Source of the DNA: an uncultured Rhizobium sp.
GTDB taxonomy: Bacteria > Pseudomonadota > Alphaproteobacteria > Rhizobiales > Rhizobiaceae
DNA: 62,941 nucleotides
Direction: 5' to 3'
Assembly: GCA_945952045.1 (NCBI GenBank)
Contig: CAMFHE010000030.1
Location: forward strand, 1 to 62,941
In this document: one piece after another, positions 28,810 to 37,185 of the stretch
How the letters are laid out: every line of letters begins with the position of its first letter
Position numbering within the stretch: position 1 is the first letter of the stretch
Program-made: the position numbers and the translations under genes
The notes under the pieces: model-generated
Seen by the model: only the letters and a program-made list of their open reading frames with translations
What the model was told of the DNA's origin: nothing
Databases searched by the model: none

Positions 28810-29604
28810 TTACTTGATGATGGTGAAGCCCTGCTCGGTGAAGAAAGCGGAAGCCTTATCCGATTTCAGGAAGTCGAGATAGGCGGCGGCATCGGCATTC
28901 TTGCTCTCGGAAAGGATGGCCACCGGATAGATGATCGGCGGATGGCTGTCTTCCGGGAAGGTGCCGACGATGGCGACATTCTTGTCGGCGGCAGCATCGG
29001 TCTGGTAGACGATGCCGTAAGGCGCTTCGCCGCGCGAGACGAGCGCGAGTGCGGCGCGAACGCTTTCAGCGCCGGCAACCTTGCCCTCGACCGAGGACCA
29101 GGCGCCGAGCTTTTCCAGCGCCGCCTTGCCGTATTTGCCGGCCGGGACCGACTTGACTTCGCCCATGGCGAGCTTGCCGTCGCCGAGAAGCTTGGCCAGA
29201 TCGAAGCCCTGCTTGATGTCGACCGGCTTGGCATTGTCCTTCGGGGCAACGAGCACGATGCGGTTGCCAAGCAGGTTGGCGCGCGTGCCTTCCTTGATCA
29301 GCTTCTTTTCAGCGACGTGATCCATCCAGGCAAGGTCGGCGGAGATGAACAGGTCGGCGGGTGCGCCTTCCTCGATCTGCTTGGCGAGCGCCGAGCTTGC
29401 GGCATAGGAGGCGGTGACTTCGGAGCCCTTTTCCTTCGTCCAGGCGGCGTTGGCGGCATCCAGCGCGTTCTTGAGGCTGGCGGCGGCGAAGACCGTGATC
29501 TTGTCGGCGGCCATGGCCGGCGCGGAGAAGGCGCCAAAGCCGATGACAAGCGCGGTGGCGACGCCCGCAATCCGTTTCAGCCAGTCGCGACGATGAAGAT
29601 TCAT
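28810..29604 (-). CDS. modA: Molybdate-binding periplasmic protein
   Basis: A 264-residue periplasmic binding protein. The signal peptide contains paired basic residues (NLHRRDWLKRIAGVATALVI) and ends near APAMAADK. The mature protein starts KITVFAAASLKNALDAANAA, the ModA family pattern, and keeps ASSALAKQIEEGAPADLFIS. AGGAGGGGAC precedes the ATG at 29604. A Mo-box-like dyad lies 27 bp upstream of the start. Confidence 0.95.
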   Translation of the reverse strand: MNLHRRDWLKRIAGVATALVIGFGAFSAPAMAADKITVFAAASLKNALDAANAAWTKEKGSEVTASYAASSALAKQIEEGAPADLFISADLAWMDHVAEKKLIKEGTRANLLGNRIVLVAPKDNAKPVDIKQGFDLAKLLGDGKLAMGEVKSVPAGKYGKAALEKLGAWSSVEGKVAGAESVRAALALVSRGEAPYGIVYQTDAAADKNVAIVGTFPEDSHPPIIYPVAILSESKNADAAAYLDFLKSDKASAFFTEQGFTIIK

Positions 29605-29630
29605 GCTGTCCCCTCCTTTACGGGCAATCA

Positions 29631-29652
29631 TTGTATATCGTGAAATATATCG
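29631..29652. promoter_or_regulatory. ModE/Mo-box-like operator upstream of modA
   Basis: On the minus strand CGATATATT, six bases, then TATACAA resembles the CGNTATATA-N6-TATAACG Mo-box. Its place before modA fits repression by a ModE-type protein when molybdate is plentiful. No modE gene is in view. Confidence 0.5.
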
Positions 29653-29684
29653 ATTTTTTACGAAAGGCCAGAGCCGAAGCGGCA

Positions 29685-29721
29685 ACAAAACAAAACGCGC
29701 CGGAGGCATCCTCCGGCGCGT
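29685..29721 (-). terminator. Rho-independent terminator of the glutathione peroxidase gene
   Basis: On the minus strand CGCGCCGGAGG-ATG-CCTCCGGCGCG is followed by TTTTGTTTTG, 28 bp after the gene's stop. Confidence 0.88.
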
Positions 29722-29748
29722 CGAAAGTTCACGATTTCAGGTGTGGAG

Positions 29749-30294
29749 TCAGGCCGCGCGGTTCAGTTCCGTGGCGATCGCGGCGGTCAGGGCCGGCGCA
29801 TCCGGCGCTGTATCGGGCGCGAAACGACCGGCGATGCGGCCATCGCGGCCGATGAGGAATTTTTCGAAGTTCCACAACACTTCGCCCGGCGGATTGGGCT
29901 CGATGCCAAAACCCTTCAGCCGTTCGCGGAACGGGCCGTCATCGGCGGTCTGAGGCGCGCCCTCGGTCAGGGCGGCGTAAAGCGGATGCTTGTCGGCGCC
30001 GACGACGGAGATCTTGCTGAAAATCGGAAACTGCACGTCATAGGTGCCGGTGCAGAAGGCGACGATCTCCTCGTCGGTTCCCGGCTCCTGATCCTTGAAA
30101 TTGTTGGCCGGAAAGCCGAGGATGACGAGGCCGTCGTCGCGGCGCGCTTCGTAAAGCTGTTCCAGGGCTTCGTATTGCTTGGTCAGGCCGCATTTCGAGG
30201 CGACATTGACCACCAGCAGCACCTTGCCGGAAAATTCGGAAAGCGCCGTCTTGCGGCCGTCGGCAAGCGTTACGGGGATATCGAGCAGGGTCAT
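29749..30294 (-). CDS. Glutathione peroxidase family (thiol peroxidase)
   Basis: A 181-residue thioredoxin-fold peroxidase that reduces hydroperoxides. The peroxidatic residue is Cys (C35 in NVASKCGLTKQY), not selenocysteine, and the Trp-Asn of the tetrad is in LWNFEKFLI. The usual FPCNQFG segment reads FPANNF, so the resolving-type Cys of thioredoxin-dependent members is A63. Reduction may therefore rely on glutathione or another Cys. It is followed by a strong terminator. Confidence 0.9.
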   Translation of the reverse strand: MTLLDIPVTLADGRKTALSEFSGKVLLVVNVASKCGLTKQYEALEQLYEARRDDGLVILGFPANNFKDQEPGTDEEIVAFCTGTYDVQFPIFSKISVVGADKHPLYAALTEGAPQTADDGPFRERLKGFGIEPNPPGEVLWNFEKFLIGRDGRIAGRFAPDTAPDAPALTAAIATELNRAA

Positions 30295-30322
30295 TGTCTC
30301 TGTCCTGTATGAGGGTCGAAAA

Positions 30323-31639
30323 TCAAGCGGCGGAGGAAGCGGGTCGCTCGGCGCTCAGCCAGCCGCCGGTAAAGCCGGCGCGCCGCAAGCCTTCGCAGAT
30401 GATCGGGTTGTCGCGCATCAGCCGCCAGATGAGACCGGTGCGCGCATTTTCGATCATCATCACCAGAAGCCCTTGGTCAAGCCCGACGCAACGTTCGTCG
30501 ATCCAGCCTTCGGCCGTGGGGCCGACGACGGTCGGATTGAAACTGCCGGGAAAGCGGCCGTCGGTCAGAAGATTCGGATAGGTTTCGAGAATGGTCGTCA
30601 GCCCGTTCATGGCCGCCTCGCGATCGAAAGGCAGGCAGGAGAGCGGCGCCCAGGGCGCCAGCGTCCCGTCATCGGGGCCGAAAGGCGCGCCACGGGCGGA
30701 ATAGCCGACGAAATGCTGGCGACGTCCACCTTGCAGGCGTCGACGCGCCGAAGGTCCATCGCAGGCTGTTAATCCCCAGACGTTTTCGGTGTAGCCGATA
30801 TAGCCGTGCGGATTGTGCCGGGCATAGGCCTGTTGCACCTTGATGGCTCGGCGGGTGTTTTCGACGTAATCGATGCCCTTTTCGCGCATATAGGCATCGT
30901 GAATGCCTTCGAAATCCACCCAGGCATGCGAAAACAGGTGAATGAACAGCGGCCCGGCATGGAGGTAGTCGATGCCTTCGAAGCCGAGCCATTGATAGCT
31001 CGCTGTGTAAGCGGCATAGCTTTCCGGCGGAATGGGATAGGTCGGCGACGCCAGCGCCATGATATACAGAAGCAGGGCTTCGTTGTAACCGCGCCAGCGA
31101 TGGCGAATGAAGCGGCCGGTTTTCCAGCCCATGCTCAGCGTATCGCCCTTGTTCAGCGCCCAGCGCCAGTCGACGCGCTCGTAAAGCGCGCGAGCGGTGT
31201 CGCGCAGTTCGGTCTCGACCGGATCGGCGCCGTCGAAATAAGCCCCCGCCGTCAGCACGCCGGCGATCAGGAGCGCGGTGTCGATGGTCGACAGCTCGCT
31301 GTGCCAGACGCGGCGGCCGTCATGCATGGCGAGAAAGTGATAATAGAAACCGCGATGGCCGGTCGCTTCGGGATGCGAGCCGGTGTCGCAGCCTGCGAAG
31401 AAACGCAGGGTTTTCAGCACGATTCCAGCTGCTTCTTCACGGCTCATCCAGCCGCGCTCGACGGCGACCGGATAGCTGGAAAGCCCAAAGCCTGTGGTGG
31501 CGATGCTGGAAGGGCTGCCGGGAAGCGAAGTATCGGCGACCAGACCGGTCTCAGCATGCGTATAAAGCCTGAAATAATCGAAGGCGGAACGCTGCAGCCG
31601 ATCGACGAGCGCGGGGCTGCTGGCATCAGTGCTTGGCAT
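30323..31639 (-). CDS. Glycoamylase-domain protein (GH144-like, probable beta-1,2-glucan hydrolase)
   Basis: A 438-residue glycoside hydrolase of the glycoamylase (PF10091) type, an alpha/alpha-barrel family that includes GH144 endo-beta-1,2-glucanases and the C-terminal part of cyclic glucan synthase. Typical segments are [47 protein letters not shown] and [16 protein letters not shown]. No signal peptide is apparent from the ATG at 31639, so a cytosolic role is possible. A longer frame to 31726 is unlikely. The substrate is inferred from the family and from the abundance of cyclic beta-1,2-glucan in Rhizobiaceae. Confidence 0.82.
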   Translation of the reverse strand: MPSTDASSPALVDRLQRSAFDYFRLYTHAETGLVADTSLPGSPSSIATTGFGLSSYPVAVERGWMSREEAAGIVLKTLRFFAGCDTGSHPEATGHRGFYYHFLAMHDGRRVWHSELSTIDTALLIAGVLTAGAYFDGADPVETELRDTARALYERVDWRWALNKGDTLSMGWKTGRFIRHRWRGYNEALLLYIMALASPTYPIPPESYAAYTASYQWLGFEGIDYLHAGPLFIHLFSHAWVDFEGIHDAYMREKGIDYVENTRRAIKVQQAYARHNPHGYIGYTENVWGLTACDGPSARRRLQGGRRQHFVGYSARGAPFGPDDGTLAPWAPLSCLPFDREAAMNGLTTILETYPNLLTDGRFPGSFNPTVVGPTAEGWIDERCVGLDQGLLVMMIENARTGLIWRLMRDNPIICEGLRRAGFTGGWLSAERPASSAA

Positions 31640-31826
31640 AGGGCATCCTGTCTGTCGTCCTCCCCTTTGCAGATCACAGGCATGGGCGAACCGCAAGTCA
31701 CAGCTCGGTGAAACCGGCCTTGACATCCGGGCGGGGGAAGCGGTCTACCTCGTCTTGATTTTACCAATCCGAAGAAGGTCCGCGTTTGGACTTGCTGGTT
31801 CTGAAGACAATGTCGCGGGAGGTTTC

Positions 31827-32273
31827 ATGAGCCTGATCTATATTCTCAACGGTCCGAACCTCAATCTGCTCGGCAAGCGCCAGCCGGAGATCTATGGCAG
31901 CGAAACGCTTGCCGATGTCGAGCGCGACTGCCGTCGCGTCGCGAGCGAGCATGGGCTCGACGTCAACTTCCACCAGAGCAACCGCGAATACGAGATCATC
32001 GACTGGATCCACGAGGCGCGCGAGACGGCGTCGGGCATCGTCATCAATCCGGCGGCCTTCACCCATACCTCGGTCGCCATTCTCGATGCGCTGAACGCTT
32101 TCGACGCGCCGATCATCGAGGTGCATATTTCCAACGTTCACCGCCGTGAGGCTTTCCGTCATCATTCCTATGTCTCCGGCGTCGCATCGGGTGTGATCGC
32201 CGGTTTCGGGACGCAAGGCTATCAATTGGCGATCCAGCGTTTGGCGCATCTGATCAAGATCGGCGGCAAATAA
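31827..32273 (+). CDS. aroQ: 3-dehydroquinate dehydratase, type II
   Basis: A 148-residue enzyme of the shikimate pathway converting 3-dehydroquinate to 3-dehydroshikimate, forming dodecamers in the cytosol. The type II pattern is clear: [20 protein letters not shown] with catalytic Y23, the [11 protein letters not shown] segment and [20 protein letters not shown] lies six bases before the ATG. It is convergent with treY, seven bases apart. Confidence 0.96.
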   Translation: MSLIYILNGPNLNLLGKRQPEIYGSETLADVERDCRRVASEHGLDVNFHQSNREYEIIDWIHEARETASGIVINPAAFTHTSVAILDALNAFDAPIIEVHISNVHRREAFRHHSYVSGVASGVIAGFGTQGYQLAIQRLAHLIKIGGK

Positions 32274-32280
32274 GCGCCGG

Positions 32281-34944
32281 TCATTCGGAAAGCAGCAGCG
32301 CCACCGGCAACTCGGCGAGAAAGCCCGCGATGCGCAGATGCGCCTGCGGTTCGACCGGATCGCCGGTAAAGGCATTGGTCAGGCTTTTGATGTCGTCCGG
32401 CAGGTCGATGGCGGTGTCGCCCCAGCGATCTGCGGGAATGGCCCCGTCCGCCTCGGCCATCAGACCGTTCGGCAGGCGAGGCGCAACGACGATGGCGACC
32501 TTGTCGCCGTATCGACGCAGGAAGGCGACGACATGTTCCTTCATGGCGCCGCGCGCATTCAATGGCCGGTAATCGCCTTTTTCGAACAGGTCGCGATAGG
32601 TGGCGCGCAGCGGCAAGGTGCGCGCGATCAGCGCCTGTTTCAGGCGTCCGTCGAGAAGCGCATCCTCTCCCTGCGGCCAACCTGAGAGATCGTCGAGAGA
32701 CTGCTGCAACAGATCGTAATCCGGCTCACGGCGGTTATCGGGATCGACGAGGCTGAGTTCCAGCCGCTCTGCACCCTGATAGATGTCGGGAATGCCAGGC
32801 GCCGTCATCTTGAGGAAGGTCTGGGCAATGCCGTTCCAGGCTCCGGCGCGCAGATAGGGCCGGATGGTGCGGTGGAAATCGCGCAGGAACAGGCGATTGT
32901 CGGGCGATAGAAGCGCCGTGATGTAGTCCTTGACCGCGGTTTCGTAGTCGTCCTGCGGATCGACCCAGTCGCTGCGCAGCTTCGCCTCGCGCAATGCCTT
33001 TTCGACATAGGGGAGAAGGCGCTCGAGCAGCGCCTCGACCTCGTCGTCGTCCTGAATGTCGAGACGCGGTGGCCAGGCGCCGAGCAGTGCCTGATAGAGC
33101 GCCCATTCCAGCTCCGGCTCGGGGGCTGCGCCATCGCGATGGCGCGTGACGTGGCGGCTGTTGGTCGCACGCCAGCGGGTGACGCCATCGACCCAGGGCT
33201 GCGGCTCTGCGGTCAACGCGTACAGCCTTGCGCGGGCATCCTCGCCGCGCTTGGTGTCATGGGTGGAGGTTGCCGAGAGCGCCAGCGGCCAGTGCGCCGC
33301 GCGCTCGGTCATCGCCGCATGAAAATGGCGGGGCAGGAATTCCTCGCGTCCGGCATCGCCACCGACCTCGTTGAGGCCGAGAACCGGCATCTGCCGGTAA
33401 AACAGCGTGTCCTCCAGCGATTTCGCCATCAAGGGTCCGGTCAACTGCTGGAAGCGGCGGCGAAACTGCGCAGCGCGCGGCGTCTGGCGCGGCGCGCATT
33501 CCGCCTTCAGCAGGGCGCTGAGGAAATTGAGCGCTGTCTTTTCGTCCGCCGAGAGCGACGGTTCGATCTTTGCGGTCGCTTCCGATATCAATTTGGCATC
33601 GTTTTCCGAAAGCGCGCCTTTGGTGCCGTAGGTTCGATAGACCGGAAAGACCGCCAGCAATGCCTTGAGCGCATCGGTAAGCGCCTGTTCGCCGACGTCG
33701 AGATGGTTTTCCTCTGACAGCGCCAGCTGGATCGCCAAACGTTTCAATGCGGCAAATTCACCGGCGAAATTGCGCGAGATCATCAATTGCCGGGCGCCAT
33801 GCAGGCCGGCGGCGACATCGTTGAGGCCGCCAAGGGCCGCATATTGGCGGCGCAGCCGCTCCGCGCCCTTGCGCTCGACGAGCAGGTGGGTCATGCGGTC
33901 GATGAATTCATATCCGGTCGTGCCCGAGATTGGCCAGTCGGCGGGCAGGTCCTCATCGTTTTCGAGGATCTTCTCGACGATCAGATAGGTCTCGTCGCCA
34001 ATTTCCTGGCGCAGCCGCGACAGGTAGGCGGAAGGGTCGGCAAGGCCGTCTATGTGGTCGACGCGCAGACCCTGGACCTTGCCGGAGCGAACGAGATCGA
34101 GGATCAGCCGGTGGCTGTCCTCGAAGATCTTAGGGTCCTCGACATTGACGCCAACCAGTTCCGAAACTTCGAAGAACCTTCGATAACTCAGGCGTTTGGG
34201 CCCGTCACGCCAGTGAATGAGCTCGAAATGCTGCCGCTCATGCACCTCTTTCAGATGCCCGGCATCCCGCGACAGTTCGACAAGCCGTGCATCGAGGCGC
34301 GACCGATCCTCGGCATTCGCGAGCAGATCGCGCATCCCTGCGTGAAAACGCGCGTCATCTTCGGGTCGGGCCGGATCGGCCAGCGCCAGAAGCCGGCCGT
34401 TCAGCCCGTCCTCGCCCTTCAAGGCCGCGTCATAGCTCGCCGGGTCGAGCGGGATGGCGATGCCCGAAAACGTAAAGGCCAGGCAACCGGCCTCGACATC
34501 GGCGGCAAGCGCGATATCGCCATCGGCGACCGCCGCATCGAAGGACTTTGCAAGCCATGGCAAGGTCAGGCGACGGCCCCAGTCGATGTCGAAGGCGGGC
34601 GCATGGCGGCTGGCCTGCCCATGCTCGATGACCGAGCGCCACCAGGGATTGTCGAGCGAGGCCGCCATATGGTTGGGCACGATATCGAGGATGAGGCCAA
34701 GCCCGTTTTCCTTCAATGTATCCGATAGCGCGTCAAAATCCGCTTGGGTGCCGAGCGCGGGATCGAAGCGGTTGGCGTCGGTGACGTCATAGCCATGCGT
34801 CGAGCCCGCCGTGGCGGCAAAGACCGGCGAGGCATAGAGATGGCTGATGCCGAGACGCTTGAGATAGGGAATGAGGGATTTTGCGCGGCAAAAGGTCATG
34901 CCGTTGCGAAATTGCAGACGGTAGGTGGCGGTCGGAATGGTCAT
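32281..34944 (-). CDS. treY: Maltooligosyltrehalose synthase
   Basis: An 887-residue GH13 enzyme that turns the reducing-end glucose of maltodextrins into a trehalosyl unit, the first step of the TreYZ route. It shows IPTATYRLQFRNGMTF, STHGYDVTDANRFDPALG, LGLILDIVPNHMA, the nucleophile region LRVDHIDGLADPSAY, the acid/base region LIVEKILEND and SATSTHDTKRGEDARARL. The length is normal. Its partner treZ and the debranching treX are not in the window, so the pathway must be completed elsewhere. Confidence 0.96.
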   Translation of the reverse strand: MTIPTATYRLQFRNGMTFCRAKSLIPYLKRLGISHLYASPVFAATAGSTHGYDVTDANRFDPALGTQADFDALSDTLKENGLGLILDIVPNHMAASLDNPWWRSVIEHGQASRHAPAFDIDWGRRLTLPWLAKSFDAAVADGDIALAADVEAGCLAFTFSGIAIPLDPASYDAALKGEDGLNGRLLALADPARPEDDARFHAGMRDLLANAEDRSRLDARLVELSRDAGHLKEVHERQHFELIHWRDGPKRLSYRRFFEVSELVGVNVEDPKIFEDSHRLILDLVRSGKVQGLRVDHIDGLADPSAYLSRLRQEIGDETYLIVEKILENDEDLPADWPISGTTGYEFIDRMTHLLVERKGAERLRRQYAALGGLNDVAAGLHGARQLMISRNFAGEFAALKRLAIQLALSEENHLDVGEQALTDALKALLAVFPVYRTYGTKGALSENDAKLISEATAKIEPSLSADEKTALNFLSALLKAECAPRQTPRAAQFRRRFQQLTGPLMAKSLEDTLFYRQMPVLGLNEVGGDAGREEFLPRHFHAAMTERAAHWPLALSATSTHDTKRGEDARARLYALTAEPQPWVDGVTRWRATNSRHVTRHRDGAAPEPELEWALYQALLGAWPPRLDIQDDDEVEALLERLLPYVEKALREAKLRSDWVDPQDDYETAVKDYITALLSPDNRLFLRDFHRTIRPYLRAGAWNGIAQTFLKMTAPGIPDIYQGAERLELSLVDPDNRREPDYDLLQQSLDDLSGWPQGEDALLDGRLKQALIARTLPLRATYRDLFEKGDYRPLNARGAMKEHVVAFLRRYGDKVAIVVAPRLPNGLMAEADGAIPADRWGDTAIDLPDDIKSLTNAFTGDPVEPQAHLRIAGFLAELPVALLLSE

Positions 34945-35016
34945 TCCAGTTCAGGCCCTGCAGACGGGTTGGGCAAGCGCCGGGCGGTGGCTCCGCCCTT
35001 CGCTGCGGATGGCTTA

Positions 35017-35340
35017 TCAGTTCTTCAGTTCGGGAAACTTGCCCAGCATCTCGCCTTCGGAGGCGCAAATGGATGCATCTGATGTCAGGACAACGGAAAG
35101 CGGGCCATCGACATCCAGCCGCTTGTCGGCCTGCAAACTGACGGCGTCGCCGTTTTCACGGCGCAGCGTCGCTTCCTGCCGGAAGCCGCGTTGCAGCAGC
35201 CAGTCGCGCGGGGCGCTGACCGAGATTTCGACACGATAGCCGCCGCCCTCCTGCCTGGTCGTCAGGTGGTAGGGCATATCGGAAAGCGTGCCGCCGATAT
35301 CGAGTGTGCCTGTTCCGTCTGCCTGGTCGAGATGCTGCAT
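35017..35340 (-). CDS. Small hypothetical protein
   Basis: A 107-residue protein I do not recognise. It looks soluble and rich in beta strands (YHLTTRQEGGGYRVEISVSA, then PLSVVLTSDASICASEGEML), with no signal peptide or membrane segment. The ATG at 35340 has GGAAGG upstream. The long in-frame extension to 35700 overlaps the next gene antisense and has no support. It lies 72 bp downstream of no obvious partner and upstream of treY on the same strand. Confidence 0.6.
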   Translation of the reverse strand: MQHLDQADGTGTLDIGGTLSDMPYHLTTRQEGGGYRVEISVSAPRDWLLQRGFRQEATLRRENGDAVSLQADKRLDVDGPLSVVLTSDASICASEGEMLGKFPELKN

Positions 35341-35372
35341 GGCAAGGTCCTTCCGTCCTGAGACATGCGACG

Positions 35373-36158
35373 TTAACCCGCCTTCTCCGCTTTTTGTTCC
35401 GCCCGTTGCGCGCTCGGCAGGGCGAAGGTGGCGACGAGCGGCAGATGGTCGGAGGCCCGCCGCGCCAGCGGCGTTTCGATCACCTGCGCCTCGACGCAGG
35501 TCAGCCCGCGCGATGCGAAAATGTGATCCAGGCGGAACACCGGAAAGCGCGAGGGGAATGTGGCGCGGTGGCGCGACACCGGCGGCTGCACGTCCGAGAT
35601 CTCCGCCGCCAGCCGCCGATAGGCGGGCGACGAGGGAATCGAGTTGAAATCGCCGATCAGCAGCCTGTGGGCGTTTGCATAGTCGGGATGGGCAAGCCAT
35701 TCCGCGCCAAGCAACGCCTCCACCTGCACCAGCCTTTCGCGACGGCGCAGGCCAAGATGCGTGTTGATGAGTTGCAGGGTCGCGCCATGAGCCTCGATTT
35801 CGACCCAGAGCGCGCCGCGCGGTTCGCCGAAGGACGGAAGCGCTGCCGCCCGCACGAGGCGCATCGGCAGCGCGGTCAGCACCGCATCGCCATAGCGCTC
35901 CTCGCGCACATGCAAGGCTGGATGAAAATGCGCCGTCATCTGCAGTTTCGAAGCGATGGCATGCGCCTGATCGACGCCGCCGGTGCGCTGGCGGCCGACG
36001 TCCAACTCCTGCAGGCCGATGATATCGGCGCCGGTCTCGGCGATCGCCGCAGCGAGCCGGTCGATGTCCAGCTTCCGGTCGGTGCCGATGCAGCTATGGA
36101 CATTGTAGGTCAGAATTTTCACCGTTGCGGGAAAGGACGGGCGCTCCGCTTTCATCAT
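35373..36158 (-). CDS. Endonuclease/exonuclease/phosphatase family protein (YbhP-like)
   Basis: A metal-dependent phosphodiesterase-fold protein of about 261 residues. All four motifs are seen: KILTYNVHSCIG (Asn), IGLQELDVG (Glu), LLIGDFNSIPSSP (Asp-Asn) and the terminal RASDHLPLVATF (Asp-His). It resembles E. coli YbhP, which is encoded with ClsB and YbhN. Homologues of both lie next door here. The start at 36158 is tentative. The substrate, nucleic acid or phospholipid, is unknown. Confidence 0.85.
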   Translation of the reverse strand: MMKAERPSFPATVKILTYNVHSCIGTDRKLDIDRLAAAIAETGADIIGLQELDVGRQRTGGVDQAHAIASKLQMTAHFHPALHVREERYGDAVLTALPMRLVRAAALPSFGEPRGALWVEIEAHGATLQLINTHLGLRRRERLVQVEALLGAEWLAHPDYANAHRLLIGDFNSIPSSPAYRRLAAEISDVQPPVSRHRATFPSRFPVFRLDHIFASRGLTCVEAQVIETPLARRASDHLPLVATFALPSAQRAEQKAEKAG

Positions 36159-36216
36159 GCGGCTGGAACAGTTCGACGTCCGGTTTCGTTCCAAACCATC
36201 GAAACCTTTCTTGCCG

Positions 36217-37185
36217 ATGATCATGAAAAAGAAGCAGATTGCCCTCCATGCCCTGACCGCCGTCGCAACCGTCGGCGCCATCGCCCTGCTCTATCGCAGC
36301 CTCAGCCAATACAGCCGCGACGATATTATCCAGTCGCTTCAGGCCTTGCCGTTGAGCAATCTCGGGATGGCCTGCGTGTTCTGCGCCGGTTCCTACCTGA
36401 CGCTCGGCCTTTTCGATGCGCTGGCCGTGCGTTATGCCGGCAAGCCGCTCGCCTTTCGGCGCACGACGCTTGCTTCCTTTTGTGGATTGTCCATCGGCCA
36501 CACAATCGGGCTTGCGGCCTTGAGCAGCGGCGCGGTGCGCTATCGCTTCTACTCACGCTGGGGCCTGAGCACCGAAGATATCGCCAAGGTGATCGGTTTT
36601 TGCGGCGTGACGGTGGGGCTGGGCCTGGCAGCGCTCGCCGGCATCGCGCTGACGCTGCGCCCGCAGGCGACGGCGCCGCTTGGTATTGGTGAAGGCACGG
36701 CGGTGGCGCTTGGGGTCGCCTGCCTCGCCTGTTCCGCGGCCTATCTCGTCGCTTGCGCCTTCCTGCGCGGATCGGTGAAGCTGTGGCGCTGGCATGTGGA
36801 AATGCCGGAATTTCGGCTGGCGCTCGGGCAACTGCTGGTCGGCACGGTGAATTTCGTTTTCGTCGCCGCCTGCCTGCATCAATTGATGCGCGCCTATGGC
36901 CCGATCGGCTTTCTCGATGTCACGACCGCCTATGTGTCCGGTAATGTCGCGACGCTGATCACCCATGTGCCGGGCGGTATCGGCGTGCTGGAGGCGACGG
37001 TGATGCATCTGACCGGCGAGCAGAAGGCCATCGGCGCGCTGATCGCCTTCCGCGTTCTCTATTTTCTCGTACCGCTTTTCATCGGTCTTCCGATGTTCCT
37101 GGCGAGTGAGGTCTATTTTCGCGGGCGCGAACCGAAGGAGAGCGACAAGGCGCCGAACAGGCGCGAGGCGACCATGCCGAGTTGA
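36217..37185 (+). CDS. YbhN/UPF0104-family membrane protein (LPG synthase TM-domain-like)
   Basis: A polytopic inner-membrane protein of about 322 residues related to the transmembrane flippase domain of lysylphosphatidylglycerol synthase. It has seven or eight hydrophobic segments. ALSSGAVRYRFYSRWGLS and THVPGGIGVLEATVMHL are typical of the family. ATGs at 36217 and 36223 are both possible. It is divergent from the YbhP-like gene, and its last 73 bases overlap the phospholipase D-like gene on the other strand. A role in moving lipids or anionic phospholipid products is inference. Confidence 0.85.
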   Translation: MIMKKKQIALHALTAVATVGAIALLYRSLSQYSRDDIIQSLQALPLSNLGMACVFCAGSYLTLGLFDALAVRYAGKPLAFRRTTLASFCGLSIGHTIGLAALSSGAVRYRFYSRWGLSTEDIAKVIGFCGVTVGLGLAALAGIALTLRPQATAPLGIGEGTAVALGVACLACSAAYLVACAFLRGSVKLWRWHVEMPEFRLALGQLLVGTVNFVFVAACLHQLMRAYGPIGFLDVTTAYVSGNVATLITHVPGGIGVLEATVMHLTGEQKAIGALIAFRVLYFLVPLFIGLPMFLASEVYFRGREPKESDKAPNRREATMPS

